DNA of 64,000 bases from Pseudomonas berkeleyensis. Its GTDB lineage: Bacteria; Pseudomonadota; Gammaproteobacteria; Pseudomonadales; Pseudomonadaceae. The DNA is taken from NCBI RefSeq assembly GCF_014109765.1, contig NZ_CP059139.1:2108001-2172000 (forward strand). The letters run 5' to 3'. The notes beneath the pieces are model-generated. The model worked only from the letters and a program-made list of their open reading frames with translations. It was not told the DNA's origin and searched no databases. The position numbers and the translations under genes are program-made. Shown one piece after another: positions 7,217 through 16,793 of the stretch (its first letter is position 1; every line of letters starts with the position of its first letter).

Positions 7217-8326
7217 ATGTTTCCTTTTCTCGATCTGGCCGGGATCAACCGGCGCGATGAAGCGGCACTGACCGAGGCGTTTCAGCGGGTGCTGCGTTCT
7301 GGCTGGTATGTGCTGGGTACCGAAGTCGCCGCGTTCGAGGCGGAGTACGCGGCTGCCTGTGGAGTAGCGCATGCCATCGGTGTGGGCAACGGCCTCGATG
7401 CACTGACCCTGATTTTGCGTGGTTATCGGCAGTTGGGGCGCCTGGCCGAGGGTGACGAGGTGATCCTGCCCGACAACAGCTTTGTCGCCACCGCGCTGGC
7501 CGTCAGTGAGGCCGGGCTGACGCCGGTCTTGGTCGAGCCAGCGCTGGACACGTTCAACATCGATCCGGCCGCCGTCGAGGCCGCTATCAGCCCGCGCACA
7601 CGGGCAATCATCGCCGTGCACCTGTACGGGCGTCTGGCTGACATGCAGCGTCTGCGCGCACTCGCCGATCAGCACGGGCTGTTGCTGATCGAGGATGCGG
7701 CTCAGGCGCATGGCGCAGTGGACGCCCGCGGGCACGCTGCGGGTGCCCTCGGCGATGCGGCAGGCTTCAGTTTTTTCCCGGTGAAGAACCTTGGCGCACT
7801 TGGCGATGCCGGTGCTCTGACCACCAACGACGATGCCCTGGCCGAGCAGGTGCGCAAGCTGCGTAACTACGGCTCCAGCCGCAAGTATGTGCACGAGTTG
7901 CAGGGTATCAATTCGCGCCTGGACGAGTTACAGGCTGCGCTTTTGCGGGTGAAGCTGGCGCGCCTGGCCGATGATGCCCAGGCCCGACGCGACCTGGCGG
8001 CGCGGTATCTGGCCGGCATCGACAACCAGCATCTGCAACTGCCCCAAGTTCCGCACGTGTCCGAGAGTCATGTCTGGCACCAGTTCGTCATGCGCTGCGA
8101 AGCACGAGAGGCCTTGCAGACGCATCTCGAGCGTCATGGCGTACCGAGCCTGATCCACTACCCGATTCCCATCCACCGCCAGGCCGCTTACGCCGAGTTT
8201 GCCGATCGGCACCTGCCGCTCTCGCAACGCCTGGCTGGCGAGGTGCTCAGCTTGCCGCTATACCCGGGAATGGCAAATGAATGGGTCGAGCAGACCATTG
8301 AAGCGTGCAACGCTTTCCGCGTCTGA
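7217..8326 (+). CDS. fdtB: DegT/DnrJ/EryC1 sugar aminotransferase (FdtB/QdtB-like)
   Basis: 369 residues, PLP-dependent nucleotide-sugar aminotransferase of the DegT/DnrJ/EryC1/StrS family. The PLP lysine is Lys190 in FSFFPVKNLGALGDAGA. The PLP-binding aspartate lies in LLIEDAAQAHGA, and the N-terminal FPFLDLAGIN is characteristic. Expected reaction: amination of dTDP-3-oxo-6-deoxyhexose at C3 using glutamate. An in-frame ATG at 7208 overlaps the acetyltransferase stop and would add three residues. The role as the 3-aminotransferase rests on the ketoisomerase next door. Confidence 0.85.
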   Translation: MFPFLDLAGINRRDEAALTEAFQRVLRSGWYVLGTEVAAFEAEYAAACGVAHAIGVGNGLDALTLILRGYRQLGRLAEGDEVILPDNSFVATALAVSEAGLTPVLVEPALDTFNIDPAAVEAAISPRTRAIIAVHLYGRLADMQRLRALADQHGLLLIEDAAQAHGAVDARGHAAGALGDAAGFSFFPVKNLGALGDAGALTTNDDALAEQVRKLRNYGSSRKYVHELQGINSRLDELQAALLRVKLARLADDAQARRDLAARYLAGIDNQHLQLPQVPHVSESHVWHQFVMRCEAREALQTHLERHGVPSLIHYPIPIHRQAAYAEFADRHLPLSQRLAGEVLSLPLYPGMANEWVEQTIEACNAFRV

Positions 8327-8474
8327 TGGGAAGGTGGTTCGAGTTTTGCTTCGGAGCCACAACGACCCTGTCGATCATGTTTTCTTGACGCAGCGACTGC
8401 ACGGGGCTCGGTCACCTGGAAGGTGATCGAGAGGCAGGCGCGAATGGGTTACACCAGCGTATTTGGAGCGTTCT

Positions 8475-8885
8475 ATGTCTCTTCAGCACTGCAAGATCAT
8501 CGATCTGCCAATCGTCGAGGATCGGCGTGGCAACCTCACTTTCATCGAGGGAGGGCGACACATTCCCTTCGATATCCAGCGTGTCTACTACCTCTATGAC
8601 GTTCCCGGCGGCTCTCACCGCGGCGGCCATGCTCACAAGGGGCTGCACCAGCTGTTGATCGCCATGTCGGGCAGTTTCGACATCCTGCTGGATGATGGGC
8701 GAACCAAGTTCAAGTACCACCTCAACCGTTCCTATTACGGTCTTTATATTCCGCCGATGATCTGGCGCGAGATCGACAACTTCTCCAGCGGCTCGGTGTG
8801 CATGGTGCTGGCGTCCGAGCACTACAGCGAAGACGATTACTACCGCGACTACGACCAGTTCTCCCTGGCTGCCAGCGGCAAGTAA
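8475..8885 (+). CDS. fdtA: dTDP-4-oxo-6-deoxyglucose 3,4-ketoisomerase (FdtA/QdtA/WxcM-like)
   Basis: 136-residue cupin of the FdtA/QdtA/TylX sugar ketoisomerase family. Visible family features are DRRGNLTFIEGG near the N-terminus, VYYLYDVPGGSHRGGHAHK with the clustered histidines, and IPPMIWREIDNFS. It moves the keto group from C4 to C3 of dTDP-4-oxo-6-deoxyglucose so that the aminotransferase can act at C3. The 4-epimer outcome (galacto or gluco) cannot be told. Start ATG 8475 has GGAG six bases upstream; a TTG at 8463 is less likely. 148 bases separate it from the aminotransferase gene, so it may have its own promoter. Confidence 0.85.
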   Translation: MSLQHCKIIDLPIVEDRRGNLTFIEGGRHIPFDIQRVYYLYDVPGGSHRGGHAHKGLHQLLIAMSGSFDILLDDGRTKFKYHLNRSYYGLYIPPMIWREIDNFSSGSVCMVLASEHYSEDDYYRDYDQFSLAASGK

Positions 8886-8956
8886 GCTGCTGCCATGGCC
8901 CGTGGCCGCCATAACCCGGCTGGCTGTTTTCACTTTTTTCAATCGGAGTTTTCTGC

Positions 8957-11900
8957 ATGTCCCAGGGAAGTCATCTGCCAGACGCAGTGGTCAGCGCCAG
9001 GGTCGTTTCCGCCCGAAGCGCCAAGGGCTGTGTCGATCTGACCGAGCTGGCCGCCGCCGAGAGCTGGTCGCCGGCACCGCTGGAGATGGTGGGGTTCTCT
9101 CTGCCGGAAAGCCTACGGCAGGCCCGGCAGCGCATGCTGGCTCAGTACCGCGGACGCTTTCACGATGTGCGCCTGGTCGCCGGTATGGCCGGCATTGGCG
9201 ATATCGCCAATGGTGAGTATGTCTGCGACGGTGTGTACGACAACCTTGGGCGAGTGAATAACGCCTGGTATGAAAAGCATGGGTTGCGTGTCGATGACAG
9301 CGGCGCGTGCGCGTTTTTCGCCGGCAAGGGCGAGTCGTTGCAGGTGGCCAATGCCATCAGCTTCTTCGGCTGGGAAAACGGCAACTATGCGCACTGGTTG
9401 AGCGAGAAGCTCGGGCGCTTCTACTGGATCGAGCAGGCCGACCTGCCACACGATACCGTGGTGCTGGTCGAGGCTGGCTTGCCGGCTTCTATCATGGATG
9501 CCCTGGCCTTGTTCTGGCCGCGTGAGCGTACGCTTTGCGTGCCGCCGGGAAGTGCTTGCCAGGTGGCTGTGCTGCACCATTTCTCCGACACCGCCGATAT
9601 CTGGGAGCCGCGTGCCGGCTACGTCTATCGCGGTGACGAATACCATCTCTATCCGCCGGCCATTGCCTGGATGGCGAGCCAGGTCAAGGCCCGCTGCGCT
9701 GCGGTCGAGGGCCAGGACAAGGCCTATCTGATTCGGCCGCCGGGCGGCAATGGCCGTACCATCGTCAACCAGCAGGAGCTGATCCGCGAGCTCAGTCGCG
9801 ATGGCTTTCAGGCTTTTCAGCCGGAGGTGCGCGACTTTGCCTCGCAGGTGCGTGCGCTCGCCGGTTGCGAACTGGCGATCCTCGGTTCTGGCGCGGCTGC
9901 CGCCAATCTTCTGTGGATGCCCCGTGGCGGCACCCTGGTGATGCTGATCCAGGATAATCCGCAGATGTGGTACTGGTTCTTCCATGCCCTGGCTGCTGCG
10001 GTGGGCGTGCGTTTGGTCTATCACCCGGTCAAGGGCTTGCCGGGCACCCACAGCGTTGTCTACCACTGGAACGTGGAAATTCCCATCGAGGCCCTGCGCC
10101 AATGGCTGGCCCAGGATGCACAGCGCGCCAGCCAGGCGCTGCCTGAGCAGCCGCTGGGCGTCGCGACTTTGCAGAGCGAGCTCGCCGGGCGGCGCCGCAG
10201 AACGCTGCCCGAGCCGCTTTCTGTCGAGCCACAGGAGGAGGGCGTAGATGTCACCGTTGCGGTGATGTCCTACAACAATGCCGCATTCCTGGCTCAGACC
10301 CTCGATTCGATCCTGGCTCAGGAGGGTGTACGGCTCGAGGTGGTGGTCTACGACGACTGCTCGAAAGACGACAGCCTGGAGGTTCTGAAACGCTATGCCG
10401 GCGAGCCGCGCCTGCATTTCGAGGTCAACCCCCAGAACCTGGGCATGACCGGCAACTACAACAAGTGCGTGGCGGCCGGGCGCGGTCGTTACGTGGTGGT
10501 ACTGGGTTCCGATGACGTGCTCTACCCGGGCCACCTGGCCTCGTTGGTCGAGGCCATGGATGCCAGTCCGCAGGCTGCGCTGGGCTATACCCAGTGCTAC
10601 TGGATCGACGAGCAGGGGGTACGCCAGCAGTACGCGGATCACCCAGGGCACCGGCGTGCATCGTATTGCGGTGGGCGCGACGAAGTAATCGACCTGCTGT
10701 GTTTCGACAACTACATCACGCCTTCCGCCGCCATGTTGCGCCGTAGTGCACTGCATCTCGTCGCACTGCCGGAAGGCGGCATCCACCGCCACGACATGCT
10801 CGCTGGCGATTGGGAACTGTGGATTCGCCTGGCCCGTGTGGCGCCCGATTTCGTATTCCTGCGCCAACCCAGCGTCGGCTATCGGGTGCACGGCGGACAG
10901 ATCTCCAAGAGTTTCTATGGCAGTGACCGTCCGCTGCGCGAGCACACCGAGATTCTCGAGATGTGTCTGGATGACGCGCTGACCCGTGTGCGCATGCGAG
11001 GCGCTGCGCAACCGATCTGGCAGCTCTACCGCCAGCGTTTCGAGGCCTACCCGGCCGAGGTTCGGGCGCCGCTGCAGGTGCGCATCGATGCCGTCCGCCG
11101 TGCGCTGCTGGAGCAGAACAGCCATGATGAGGTTGCGACGTGCCTGTTCTCCATCATCCTCACCACCTACAACCGTGCCGATCTGTTGAAGGATGCTCTG
11201 GCCAGCGTCGGCAACCAGATCTTGCGCGATTTCGAAGTCATTCTGATCAACGATAACGGCGAGCCGGTTGAACATCTGCTGGCCGATTACGCGTTCCCCA
11301 TCACCTATATCCGCCAGGGCCGCAACCAGGGCTTGTCAGCCGCGCGTAACGCCGGTCTCAAGCTGGCGCGTGGGCGCTACATCGTCTACCTCGACGATGA
11401 CGACATCTACCTGCCCAACCACCTGGCTGTGTTGGCCGAGGCCTTCGAGCAGCATCCAGATAGCGTCATTTATACCGGCGTCGAGTACGTCAATGAAAAG
11501 CTGGAGGATGGCCAGCGTATCGAGCTTGGTCGTGACCAGCCGTTCAGGCACGAGGTGTTCGACCGCGATCGCCTGTTCGTGCAGAATTACATCCCGGTCA
11601 ACACCTGGGCACATCCGCGCCAGATGCTGGCCACTGTCGGTGAGTTCGACACCGGGCTGGCGGCGTTCGAAGACTGGGACATGCTCCTGCGTATGGCCAC
11701 GCGCTACCCGTTCGTGCACGTACCGACGGTGACCAGCGAAGTCCACACCCGTGCCCCGGGCGCCGGCGGCGACCACATGCTCGGTCGTGAGCGCAAGAAC
11801 TTCCCGGCGCTGTATCGCGAGCTCTACGAGCGCTACGGCGGTTCCGCCAGCGAGGGGCAGCAGCGTGGTCGTCAGCAGATGCTCGAAAGCCTGGGGGAAC

Positions 11901-14515
11901 GACCCAGGGATGGGCTTGCGCAGTGGCTGGCCAAACGCTTGCCGACCGCAGCTGAAAACCGCCTGATCTCCGACTATCTGCAGGGGCGCCAGGGCGGGCC
12001 GCTGATTGGCGTGGTGGTAGTCGATACCGAGGGGCAGTCCGAGGCGCTGATGGTCACGCTCAAGAGCCTGCTCGGCGAGCGCTGCCTCTATGCGACGCTG
12101 CGTATCCTGGTGATCACCCCGGCCGACGTGCCCGCCACCTCGGCGGCGGACAAGCTGCATTTCCTGCAAATGACTGATGAGCCCATGGTTGCGCAGATCA
12201 ACCGCGCGGTCGAGGCGAGCGATTGCCAGTGGTTCATGTTGGCGCGTGCCGGCGATGAGTTTACCCAGAGCGGTCTGATGGTCGCCGGGCTCGAACTGGC
12301 TGGTAACCCCGAATGCCGCGCGGTGTATGGCGATCAACTGCAACGCCTGCCGGACGGCAGCTTGGGCGGGGCCTTCCTGCCGGGCTTCAACCTGGATCTG
12401 CTGCTCAGCTTCCCGATGGTGATGGCGCGTCATTGGTTGTATCGCCGCGATCTGTTCCTCGCTGTCGGTGGCTTCGACTCGGCGTTCCCCGATGCTTTTG
12501 AGTTCGAACTGCTGACCCGCTTCATCGAACAGGAAGGCCTGGCTGGCCTGGGGCATATCGATGAACCGCTGTTGATCACCGAAGCGCCTGCACTGCGTGA
12601 TAATCCTGACGAGCGCCGGGTAATCGAGCGTCACCTGGGTAATCGAGGCTATCAGGCTCAGGTGCTGCCCGGCTTGCCGGGGCGTTATCGGGTGCACTAC
12701 GGCCATGGCGCTGTTCCCCTGGTGTCGATCATTCTCGCCACGGATGTGCCGTTGGCCGCTTTGCAGCGCTGTACTGACAGCCTGCTGGAAAAGACGGCCT
12801 ACGGTCATTACGAGCTGTTGCTGGCCGATAGCGGCACGCGGGCTGACGTCAGCGCTTGGTTGCGCGAGGTGGCGTTACTCGGTGACGACAAGGTTCGCGT
12901 GTTTCCCGCAGAAACTGGGCTGGCGCAGAACCGCGCTGCCGAGCAGGCACGTGGCGAATACTTGCTGCTGCTTTCTGGCGAAGCGGCCATCGTCAATGCT
13001 GACTGGCTGGATGAGTTGCTCAACCACGCTCAGAGGCCGGAGGTCGGTGTGGTCGGCGGCAAGCTGCTGACGCCGAACGGACGTATCGCCCAGGCTGGGC
13101 TGCTGTTGGGTGTCAATGGTCCGGCGACTGCCGCCTTCGCCGGTGAGGCGATGGATGCGGCGGGCTATATGCAACGTCTGCAGGTGGATCAGAACTACAG
13201 CGCCGTCGGTGAGCAATGCCTGATGGTGCGTGCCGAAGTGTTCCGTCAGATTGGTGGGATGGATGCCGGGCTGAATGCCTTCCGCGATGTGGATCTCTGC
13301 TTGCGCGTGCGCGATGCCGGGTATCTGACAGTCTGGGCGGCAAACGCGATCATCCTGCATGAGGCGGAGCGGGTACGGGCCAGCACTGCAGCAGAAGACC
13401 AGCTCTACGAGCGCTACCTGCCGCAGCTTGCAAATGACCGTGCTTACAACCGTAATCTGGCATTGAGCGGGCGGGGCTTCGATCTGGAAAGCGATGCGTC
13501 CCTGACCTGGCGTCCCTTGAGTTGGCGCCCTTTACCGGTGGTATTGGCCCATCCGGCCGATCCCTGGGGCTGTGGTCATTACCGCGTCATCCAACCGCTC
13601 TCTGCGCTTAAGTCTCAGGGGCTGGCCGACGGCACCCTGTCCATGGGGTTGTTGCAGGTAACCGACCTGGAGCGCTACGACCCAGACGTGGTCGTGTTGC
13701 AGCGCCAGATTGGCGATGATCGCCTGGAGGCCATGCGCCGTCTCAAGCGTTTCTCGCGCGCGTTCAAGGTCTACGAGCTGGACGACTATCTACCCAATCT
13801 GCCGCTGAAAAGCGTGCATCGGGATCAGATGCCCCGCGATATCCTCAAGTCTCTGCGTCGCGGTCTGGAGTTCGTCGACCGCTTTGTAGTCTCCACTCAG
13901 CCATTGGCAGAGGCGTTCGCCGGTTTGCATGGTGATATCCGGGTAATCGAGAACCGCCTGCCTCTGAAATGGTGGAAGGGGCTGCAAAGTCAGCGCCGGC
14001 GAGGGCGTAAGCCTCGGGTCGGCTGGGCCGGTGGGGTCAGCCATACCGGCGACCTGGATCTGATCGTCGATGTCGTCCGCGAGTTGACGGGAGAGGTCGA
14101 GTGGGTATTCATGGGCATGTGCCCGGATGCTATCCGGCCCTTCATTAATGAATTTCACCCAGGTGTCGATATCGAGTCTTACCCGGTTGCGCTCGCGAAT
14201 CTGGATCTTGATCTGGCGCTGGCGCCGGTGGAGGCCAATCTGTTCAACGAGTGCAAGAGCAACTTGCGCCTGCTGGAGTATGGCGCCTGCGGCTTTCCGG
14301 TGATCTGCAGTGATCTGGTGTGCTATCGCGGAGATCTTCCTGTGACGCGGGTGAAAAATCGCTTCCGCGATTGGGTCGACGCCATCCGCATGCATATCAG
14401 CGATCTGGATGCCACTGCTCAGGCGGGTGATCGCCTGCGCGAAGCGGTTTATCGCGACTGGATGCTGGACGGTGAGAACCTGGAACGCTGGCGCAAGGCC
14501 TGGATGCCTGACTGA
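8957..14515 (+). CDS. Giant multidomain glycosyltransferase, probable flagellin glycosyltransferase
   Basis: 1852 residues. Module order: GT61/DUF563-like at about 50-380 (NYAHWLSEKLGRFYWIEQ; LAILGSGAAAANLLWMPRGG near 305); a first GT2 at about 431-660 (VTVAVMSYNNAAFLAQTLDS, YDDCSKDDS); a second GT2 at about 730-960 (SIILTTYNRADLLKDAL, VYLDDDD); a third, degenerate GT2 at about 1015-1230 without a clear DxD; a fourth GT2-like at about 1254-1480; and a C-terminal GT4-like module from about 1528 (RVGWAGGVSHTGDLD near 1685, FNECKSNLRLLEYGACGFPVICSD near 1755-1785). No signal peptide or membrane segment is seen. Its position directly before fliC matches flagellin glycosyltransferases of other pseudomonads. 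Building a multi-sugar glycan on flagellin is inferred. Confidence 0.85.
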   Translation: MSQGSHLPDAVVSARVVSARSAKGCVDLTELAAAESWSPAPLEMVGFSLPESLRQARQRMLAQYRGRFHDVRLVAGMAGIGDIANGEYVCDGVYDNLGRVNNAWYEKHGLRVDDSGACAFFAGKGESLQVANAISFFGWENGNYAHWLSEKLGRFYWIEQADLPHDTVVLVEAGLPASIMDALALFWPRERTLCVPPGSACQVAVLHHFSDTADIWEPRAGYVYRGDEYHLYPPAIAWMASQVKARCAAVEGQDKAYLIRPPGGNGRTIVNQQELIRELSRDGFQAFQPEVRDFASQVRALAGCELAILGSGAAAANLLWMPRGGTLVMLIQDNPQMWYWFFHALAAAVGVRLVYHPVKGLPGTHSVVYHWNVEIPIEALRQWLAQDAQRASQALPEQPLGVATLQSELAGRRRRTLPEPLSVEPQEEGVDVTVAVMSYNNAAFLAQTLDSILAQEGVRLEVVVYDDCSKDDSLEVLKRYAGEPRLHFEVNPQNLGMTGNYNKCVAAGRGRYVVVLGSDDVLYPGHLASLVEAMDASPQAALGYTQCYWIDEQGVRQQYADHPGHRRASYCGGRDEVIDLLCFDNYITPSAAMLRRSALHLVALPEGGIHRHDMLAGDWELWIRLARVAPDFVFLRQPSVGYRVHGGQISKSFYGSDRPLREHTEILEMCLDDALTRVRMRGAAQPIWQLYRQRFEAYPAEVRAPLQVRIDAVRRALLEQNSHDEVATCLFSIILTTYNRADLLKDALASVGNQILRDFEVILINDNGEPVEHLLADYAFPITYIRQGRNQGLSAARNAGLKLARGRYIVYLDDDDIYLPNHLAVLAEAFEQHPDSVIYTGVEYVNEKLEDGQRIELGRDQPFRHEVFDRDRLFVQNYIPVNTWAHPRQMLATVGEFDTGLAAFEDWDMLLRMATRYPFVHVPTVTSEVHTRAPGAGGDHMLGRERKNFPALYRELYERYGGSASEGQQRGRQQMLESLGERPRDGLAQWLAKRLPTAAENRLISDYLQGRQGGPLIGVVVVDTEGQSEALMVTLKSLLGERCLYATLRILVITPADVPATSAADKLHFLQMTDEPMVAQINRAVEASDCQWFMLARAGDEFTQSGLMVAGLELAGNPECRAVYGDQLQRLPDGSLGGAFLPGFNLDLLLSFPMVMARHWLYRRDLFLAVGGFDSAFPDAFEFELLTRFIEQEGLAGLGHIDEPLLITEAPALRDNPDERRVIERHLGNRGYQAQVLPGLPGRYRVHYGHGAVPLVSIILATDVPLAALQRCTDSLLEKTAYGHYELLLADSGTRADVSAWLREVALLGDDKVRVFPAETGLAQNRAAEQARGEYLLLLSGEAAIVNADWLDELLNHAQRPEVGVVGGKLLTPNGRIAQAGLLLGVNGPATAAFAGEAMDAAGYMQRLQVDQNYSAVGEQCLMVRAEVFRQIGGMDAGLNAFRDVDLCLRVRDAGYLTVWAANAIILHEAERVRASTAAEDQLYERYLPQLANDRAYNRNLALSGRGFDLESDASLTWRPLSWRPLPVVLAHPADPWGCGHYRVIQPLSALKSQGLADGTLSMGLLQVTDLERYDPDVVVLQRQIGDDRLEAMRRLKRFSRAFKVYELDDYLPNLPLKSVHRDQMPRDILKSLRRGLEFVDRFVVSTQPLAEAFAGLHGDIRVIENRLPLKWWKGLQSQRRRGRKPRVGWAGGVSHTGDLDLIVDVVRELTGEVEWVFMGMCPDAIRPFINEFHPGVDIESYPVALANLDLDLALAPVEANLFNECKSNLRLLEYGACGFPVICSDLVCYRGDLPVTRVKNRFRDWVDAIRMHISDLDATAQAGDRLREAVYRDWMLDGENLERWRKAWMPD

Positions 14516-14529
14516 ATGTGCCGCAAAAA

Positions 14530-14558
14530 CCGTCGAGTGCTGTAATAGCGCTCGACGG
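14530..14558 (+). terminator. Hairpin after the giant glycosyltransferase gene
   Basis: A stem of 12 pairs (14530-14541 with 14547-14558, one G-T) starts with CCGTCGAG and ends with CTCGACGG around the loop GTAAT. It begins 14 bases after the stop. The following ATTTCAGT is only weakly T-rich. It should insulate the glycosylation genes from fliC. Confidence 0.55.
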
Positions 14559-14642
14559 ATTTCAGTCAAAGGCGTCCATAAAGCGTGAGTGACTGGTTAA
14601 GTGGTTGACTGTAAAGAATAAAAAAAAGCTGAAAATTGTCTC

Positions 14643-14669
14643 TAAAGCTCCTTAGGCAAGCGCCGATAA
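14643..14669 (+). promoter_or_regulatory. Sigma-28 (FliA) promoter of fliC
   Basis: TAAA at 14643-14646, 15 bases, then GCCGATAA at 14662-14669, an exact match to the sigma-28 consensus at exact spacing. The fliC ATG is 95 bases downstream with GGAGG at 14752-14756, leaving a long untranslated leader. Confidence 0.88.
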
Positions 14670-14763
14670 AGAGATCGAATGCGAACTCTCTGGGCGTCTG
14701 AGCATGCAGGCCCGAGCTCGCAAGCTCAGACAAACGGTTCTAAGGTCATCTGGAGGCAATACC

Positions 14764-16248
14764 ATGGCCCTTACAGTCAACACTAACGTTGCGTCCCTCA
14801 ACACTCAGCGTAACCTGAACACCTCGTCCAAAGGCCTGGATACTTCCCTCCAGCGCCTGTCCACTGGCTACCGTATCAACAGCGCCAAAGACGACGCTGC
14901 CGGCCTGCAGATCGCCAACCGCCTGACCAGCCAGATCACTGGCCTGGGCGTAGCGACCCGTAACGCCAACGACGGTATCTCCCTGGCGCAAACCGCTGAA
15001 GGTGCCCTGCAGCAGTCCACCGGCATTCTGCAGCGTATGCGTGACCTGGCCCTGCAGTCGGCCAACGGTTCCAACGGCGCCGTCGAGCGTTCCGCCCTTC
15101 AGGGTGAAGTCGCTCAGTTGCAACAAGAGCTGAATCGTATTGCCGATACCACCAGCTTCGGCGGTCGCAAGATCCTCGACGGCAGCTTTGGTTCGCAAAG
15201 CTTCCAGGTGGGTGCCAACGCCTACGAAACCATCAGCGTTTCCATTGGCTCCGCTGCCACTGATCGTATCGGTATCAACCGTGTGACCACCTCCGGTGGG
15301 GGCGCTCAGGCCATCGCTTCCGGTGCCGCTTTCAGTGCCACCTCGGGCAGCGCTTACAGCAGTGCTTCGTTCAACATCAACTCCAAACTGTCCGACGGTG
15401 ATGTCGCCATCTCCGGTGCAGCTAGCGGTTCTGCCAGCGATGTGGCTCGTGCCATCAACGCCAAGAGTGATGAAACTGGCGTGACCGCCAACGCCCGTAC
15501 CGTGGCAACGCTCGGCGGCATCACTGCTTCGGGTACCGTCTCCTTCAACCTGTCTGGTCTGACCAGCAAGTCTCTGGAGGCCGACGCTGCCACCGTGTCC
15601 GCTGTAGTGACCGATCTCTCCAACCTGTCCTCGCTGGCTGACGCCATCAACCGTGAAACTGGCAAAACCGGCATCTCGGCTGTTTCCAAAGGCGACACCA
15701 TCGAGCTGGTCAGCTCGCGCGGTGATGCGATCCAGATCACCAACTACGCTGGTTCGGGTGGTGCGACTCTGCAGACCAAGAGCTTCGATGGCGCAGACGA
15801 TGTCGGTGCTGTGGCTACCATCGTTGCCGGTGGCGGTGCTCGCGCCGACGGTCAGGTGCAACTCGAAGCAGCCGATGCCTTCCAGGTTACTGGCATGACT
15901 GGCGGTCTGGGTGCCGATGGCTTCAGTGAGCTGGATGCGGTGAATACCATCGACATCAGTACGGCGACTGGGGCGCAGAGTGCCCTGGGTATCATCAACG
16001 GTGCGATCTCCAACATCGACAGCCAGCGTGCTCAGCTCGGTGCCGTGCAGAACCGCTTCGAGAACACCATCTCGAACCTGCAGAACATCGCTGAGAACTC
16101 CTCTGCTGCTCGTAGCCGGATCCGTGACACTGACTTCGCTGCCGAAACTTCGGAACTGACCAAGAATCAGATCCTGCAGCAGGCCGGTACCGCGATCCTG
16201 GCCCAGGCCAACCAGCTGCCGCAGGCTGTTCTCAGTCTGCTGGGCTAA
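14764..16248 (+). CDS. fliC: Flagellin
   Basis: 494 residues. The N-terminal D0/D1 region ([23 protein letters not shown]-type block [25 protein letters not shown]) and the C-terminal D1/D0 region ([18 protein letters not shown], ending [10 protein letters not shown]) are canonical. The centre, roughly residues 175-400, is a variable Ser/Thr/Ala/Gly-rich surface domain and the likely site of O-glycosylation. ATG 14764 follows GGAGG; the frame extends to 14704 but lacks family similarity there. Exported unfolded by the flagellar secretion system with the FliS chaperone. Flanked by glycosyltransferase genes upstream and flaG downstream. Confidence 0.98.
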   Translation: MALTVNTNVASLNTQRNLNTSSKGLDTSLQRLSTGYRINSAKDDAAGLQIANRLTSQITGLGVATRNANDGISLAQTAEGALQQSTGILQRMRDLALQSANGSNGAVERSALQGEVAQLQQELNRIADTTSFGGRKILDGSFGSQSFQVGANAYETISVSIGSAATDRIGINRVTTSGGGAQAIASGAAFSATSGSAYSSASFNINSKLSDGDVAISGAASGSASDVARAINAKSDETGVTANARTVATLGGITASGTVSFNLSGLTSKSLEADAATVSAVVTDLSNLSSLADAINRETGKTGISAVSKGDTIELVSSRGDAIQITNYAGSGGATLQTKSFDGADDVGAVATIVAGGGARADGQVQLEAADAFQVTGMTGGLGADGFSELDAVNTIDISTATGAQSALGIINGAISNIDSQRAQLGAVQNRFENTISNLQNIAENSSAARSRIRDTDFAAETSELTKNQILQQAGTAILAQANQLPQAVLSLLG

Positions 16249-16266
16249 GCTCGAAGGCGCTAGACT

Positions 16267-16297
16267 ACGGGGGGAAGGGCCTGGCTCTTCTCCCCGT
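16267..16297 (+). terminator. Hairpin between fliC and flaG
   Basis: An 11-pair stem (16267-16277 with 16287-16297, one G-T) and a 9-base loop lie 18 bases after the fliC stop. No T-run follows. It may stabilise the 3' end of the abundant fliC message or attenuate read-through into flaG. Confidence 0.5.
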
Positions 16298-16320
16298 TAC
16301 CTCATTCTGAGGAGTAATTT

Positions 16321-16713
16321 ATGGACGTCGGTTCGATAAAGTCCCCAGTTAACCCCCCACTGGTTCGTGATGGCGGTGTCTCCACAGCTGTGGATTCGCG
16401 GCAGAAGCAGAGCCTGGCGGAGATCGCCTCGGCCCAGTCGGCCGATGAGCAATCCACTGCTCGCCCAGTTGCTCCGACTCAGGATGTGAGTCGGGAACAG
16501 GTCGAGGATGCAGTAGCCACCATCCAGGAATTCGTCCAGTCTGTGCGTCGCAGTATCAACTTTGCGGTGGATGACGGCTCTGGGCGCGTTGTGGTCAAGG
16601 TGACGGATGCCGGGTCGGGCGACGTGATCCGACAGATTCCATCGGAGGAGGCGCTCAAGCTGGCAGAGAATCTGTCGGAGGTGCGCAGCCTGCTGTTCAA
16701 GGCCGAGGCATAG
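16321..16713 (+). CDS. flaG: FlaG family protein
   Basis: 130 residues. The N-terminal half is polar and disordered-looking; the C-terminal half carries the FlaG domain (INFAVDDGSGRVVVKVTDAGSGDVIRQIPSEEALKLAENL). FlaG influences filament length in Pseudomonas and Vibrio relatives. A GAGGAG ribosome site sits just before ATG 16321. It lies between fliC and fliD as is usual in the genus. Confidence 0.9.
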   Translation: MDVGSIKSPVNPPLVRDGGVSTAVDSRQKQSLAEIASAQSADEQSTARPVAPTQDVSREQVEDAVATIQEFVQSVRRSINFAVDDGSGRVVVKVTDAGSGDVIRQIPSEEALKLAENLSEVRSLLFKAEA

Positions 16714-16724
16714 TTCTACTGTCT

Positions 16725-16740
16725 TGGCACGAGTTTTGAC
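16725..16740 (+). promoter_or_regulatory. Possible sigma-54 promoter of fliD
   Basis: TGGCACG (16725-16731), four bases, TTGAC (16736-16740). The -24 element is perfect, but the -12 element reads GA instead of GC, which weakens the call. A FleQ-box-like palindrome (GTC-N8-GAC, 16767-16780) lies just downstream. Control of fliD by sigma-54 and FleQ is known in P. aeruginosa. Confidence 0.45.
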
Positions 16741-16793
16741 TGTAAACCCACTATCTACAGGGCGCAGTCGAATTTTTGACGAGGTACGAGATC

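Noticed and set aside
8380..8440. Promoter for the ketoisomerase gene at TTGACG near 8385
   Set aside because: A -35-like hexamer is present but no acceptable -10 box lies at 16-18 bases, so it was not listed.
9113..11275. 720-codon minus-strand open frame
   Set aside because: It lies wholly inside the giant glycosyltransferase gene, has no recognisable domain, and is a typical high-GC antisense shadow.
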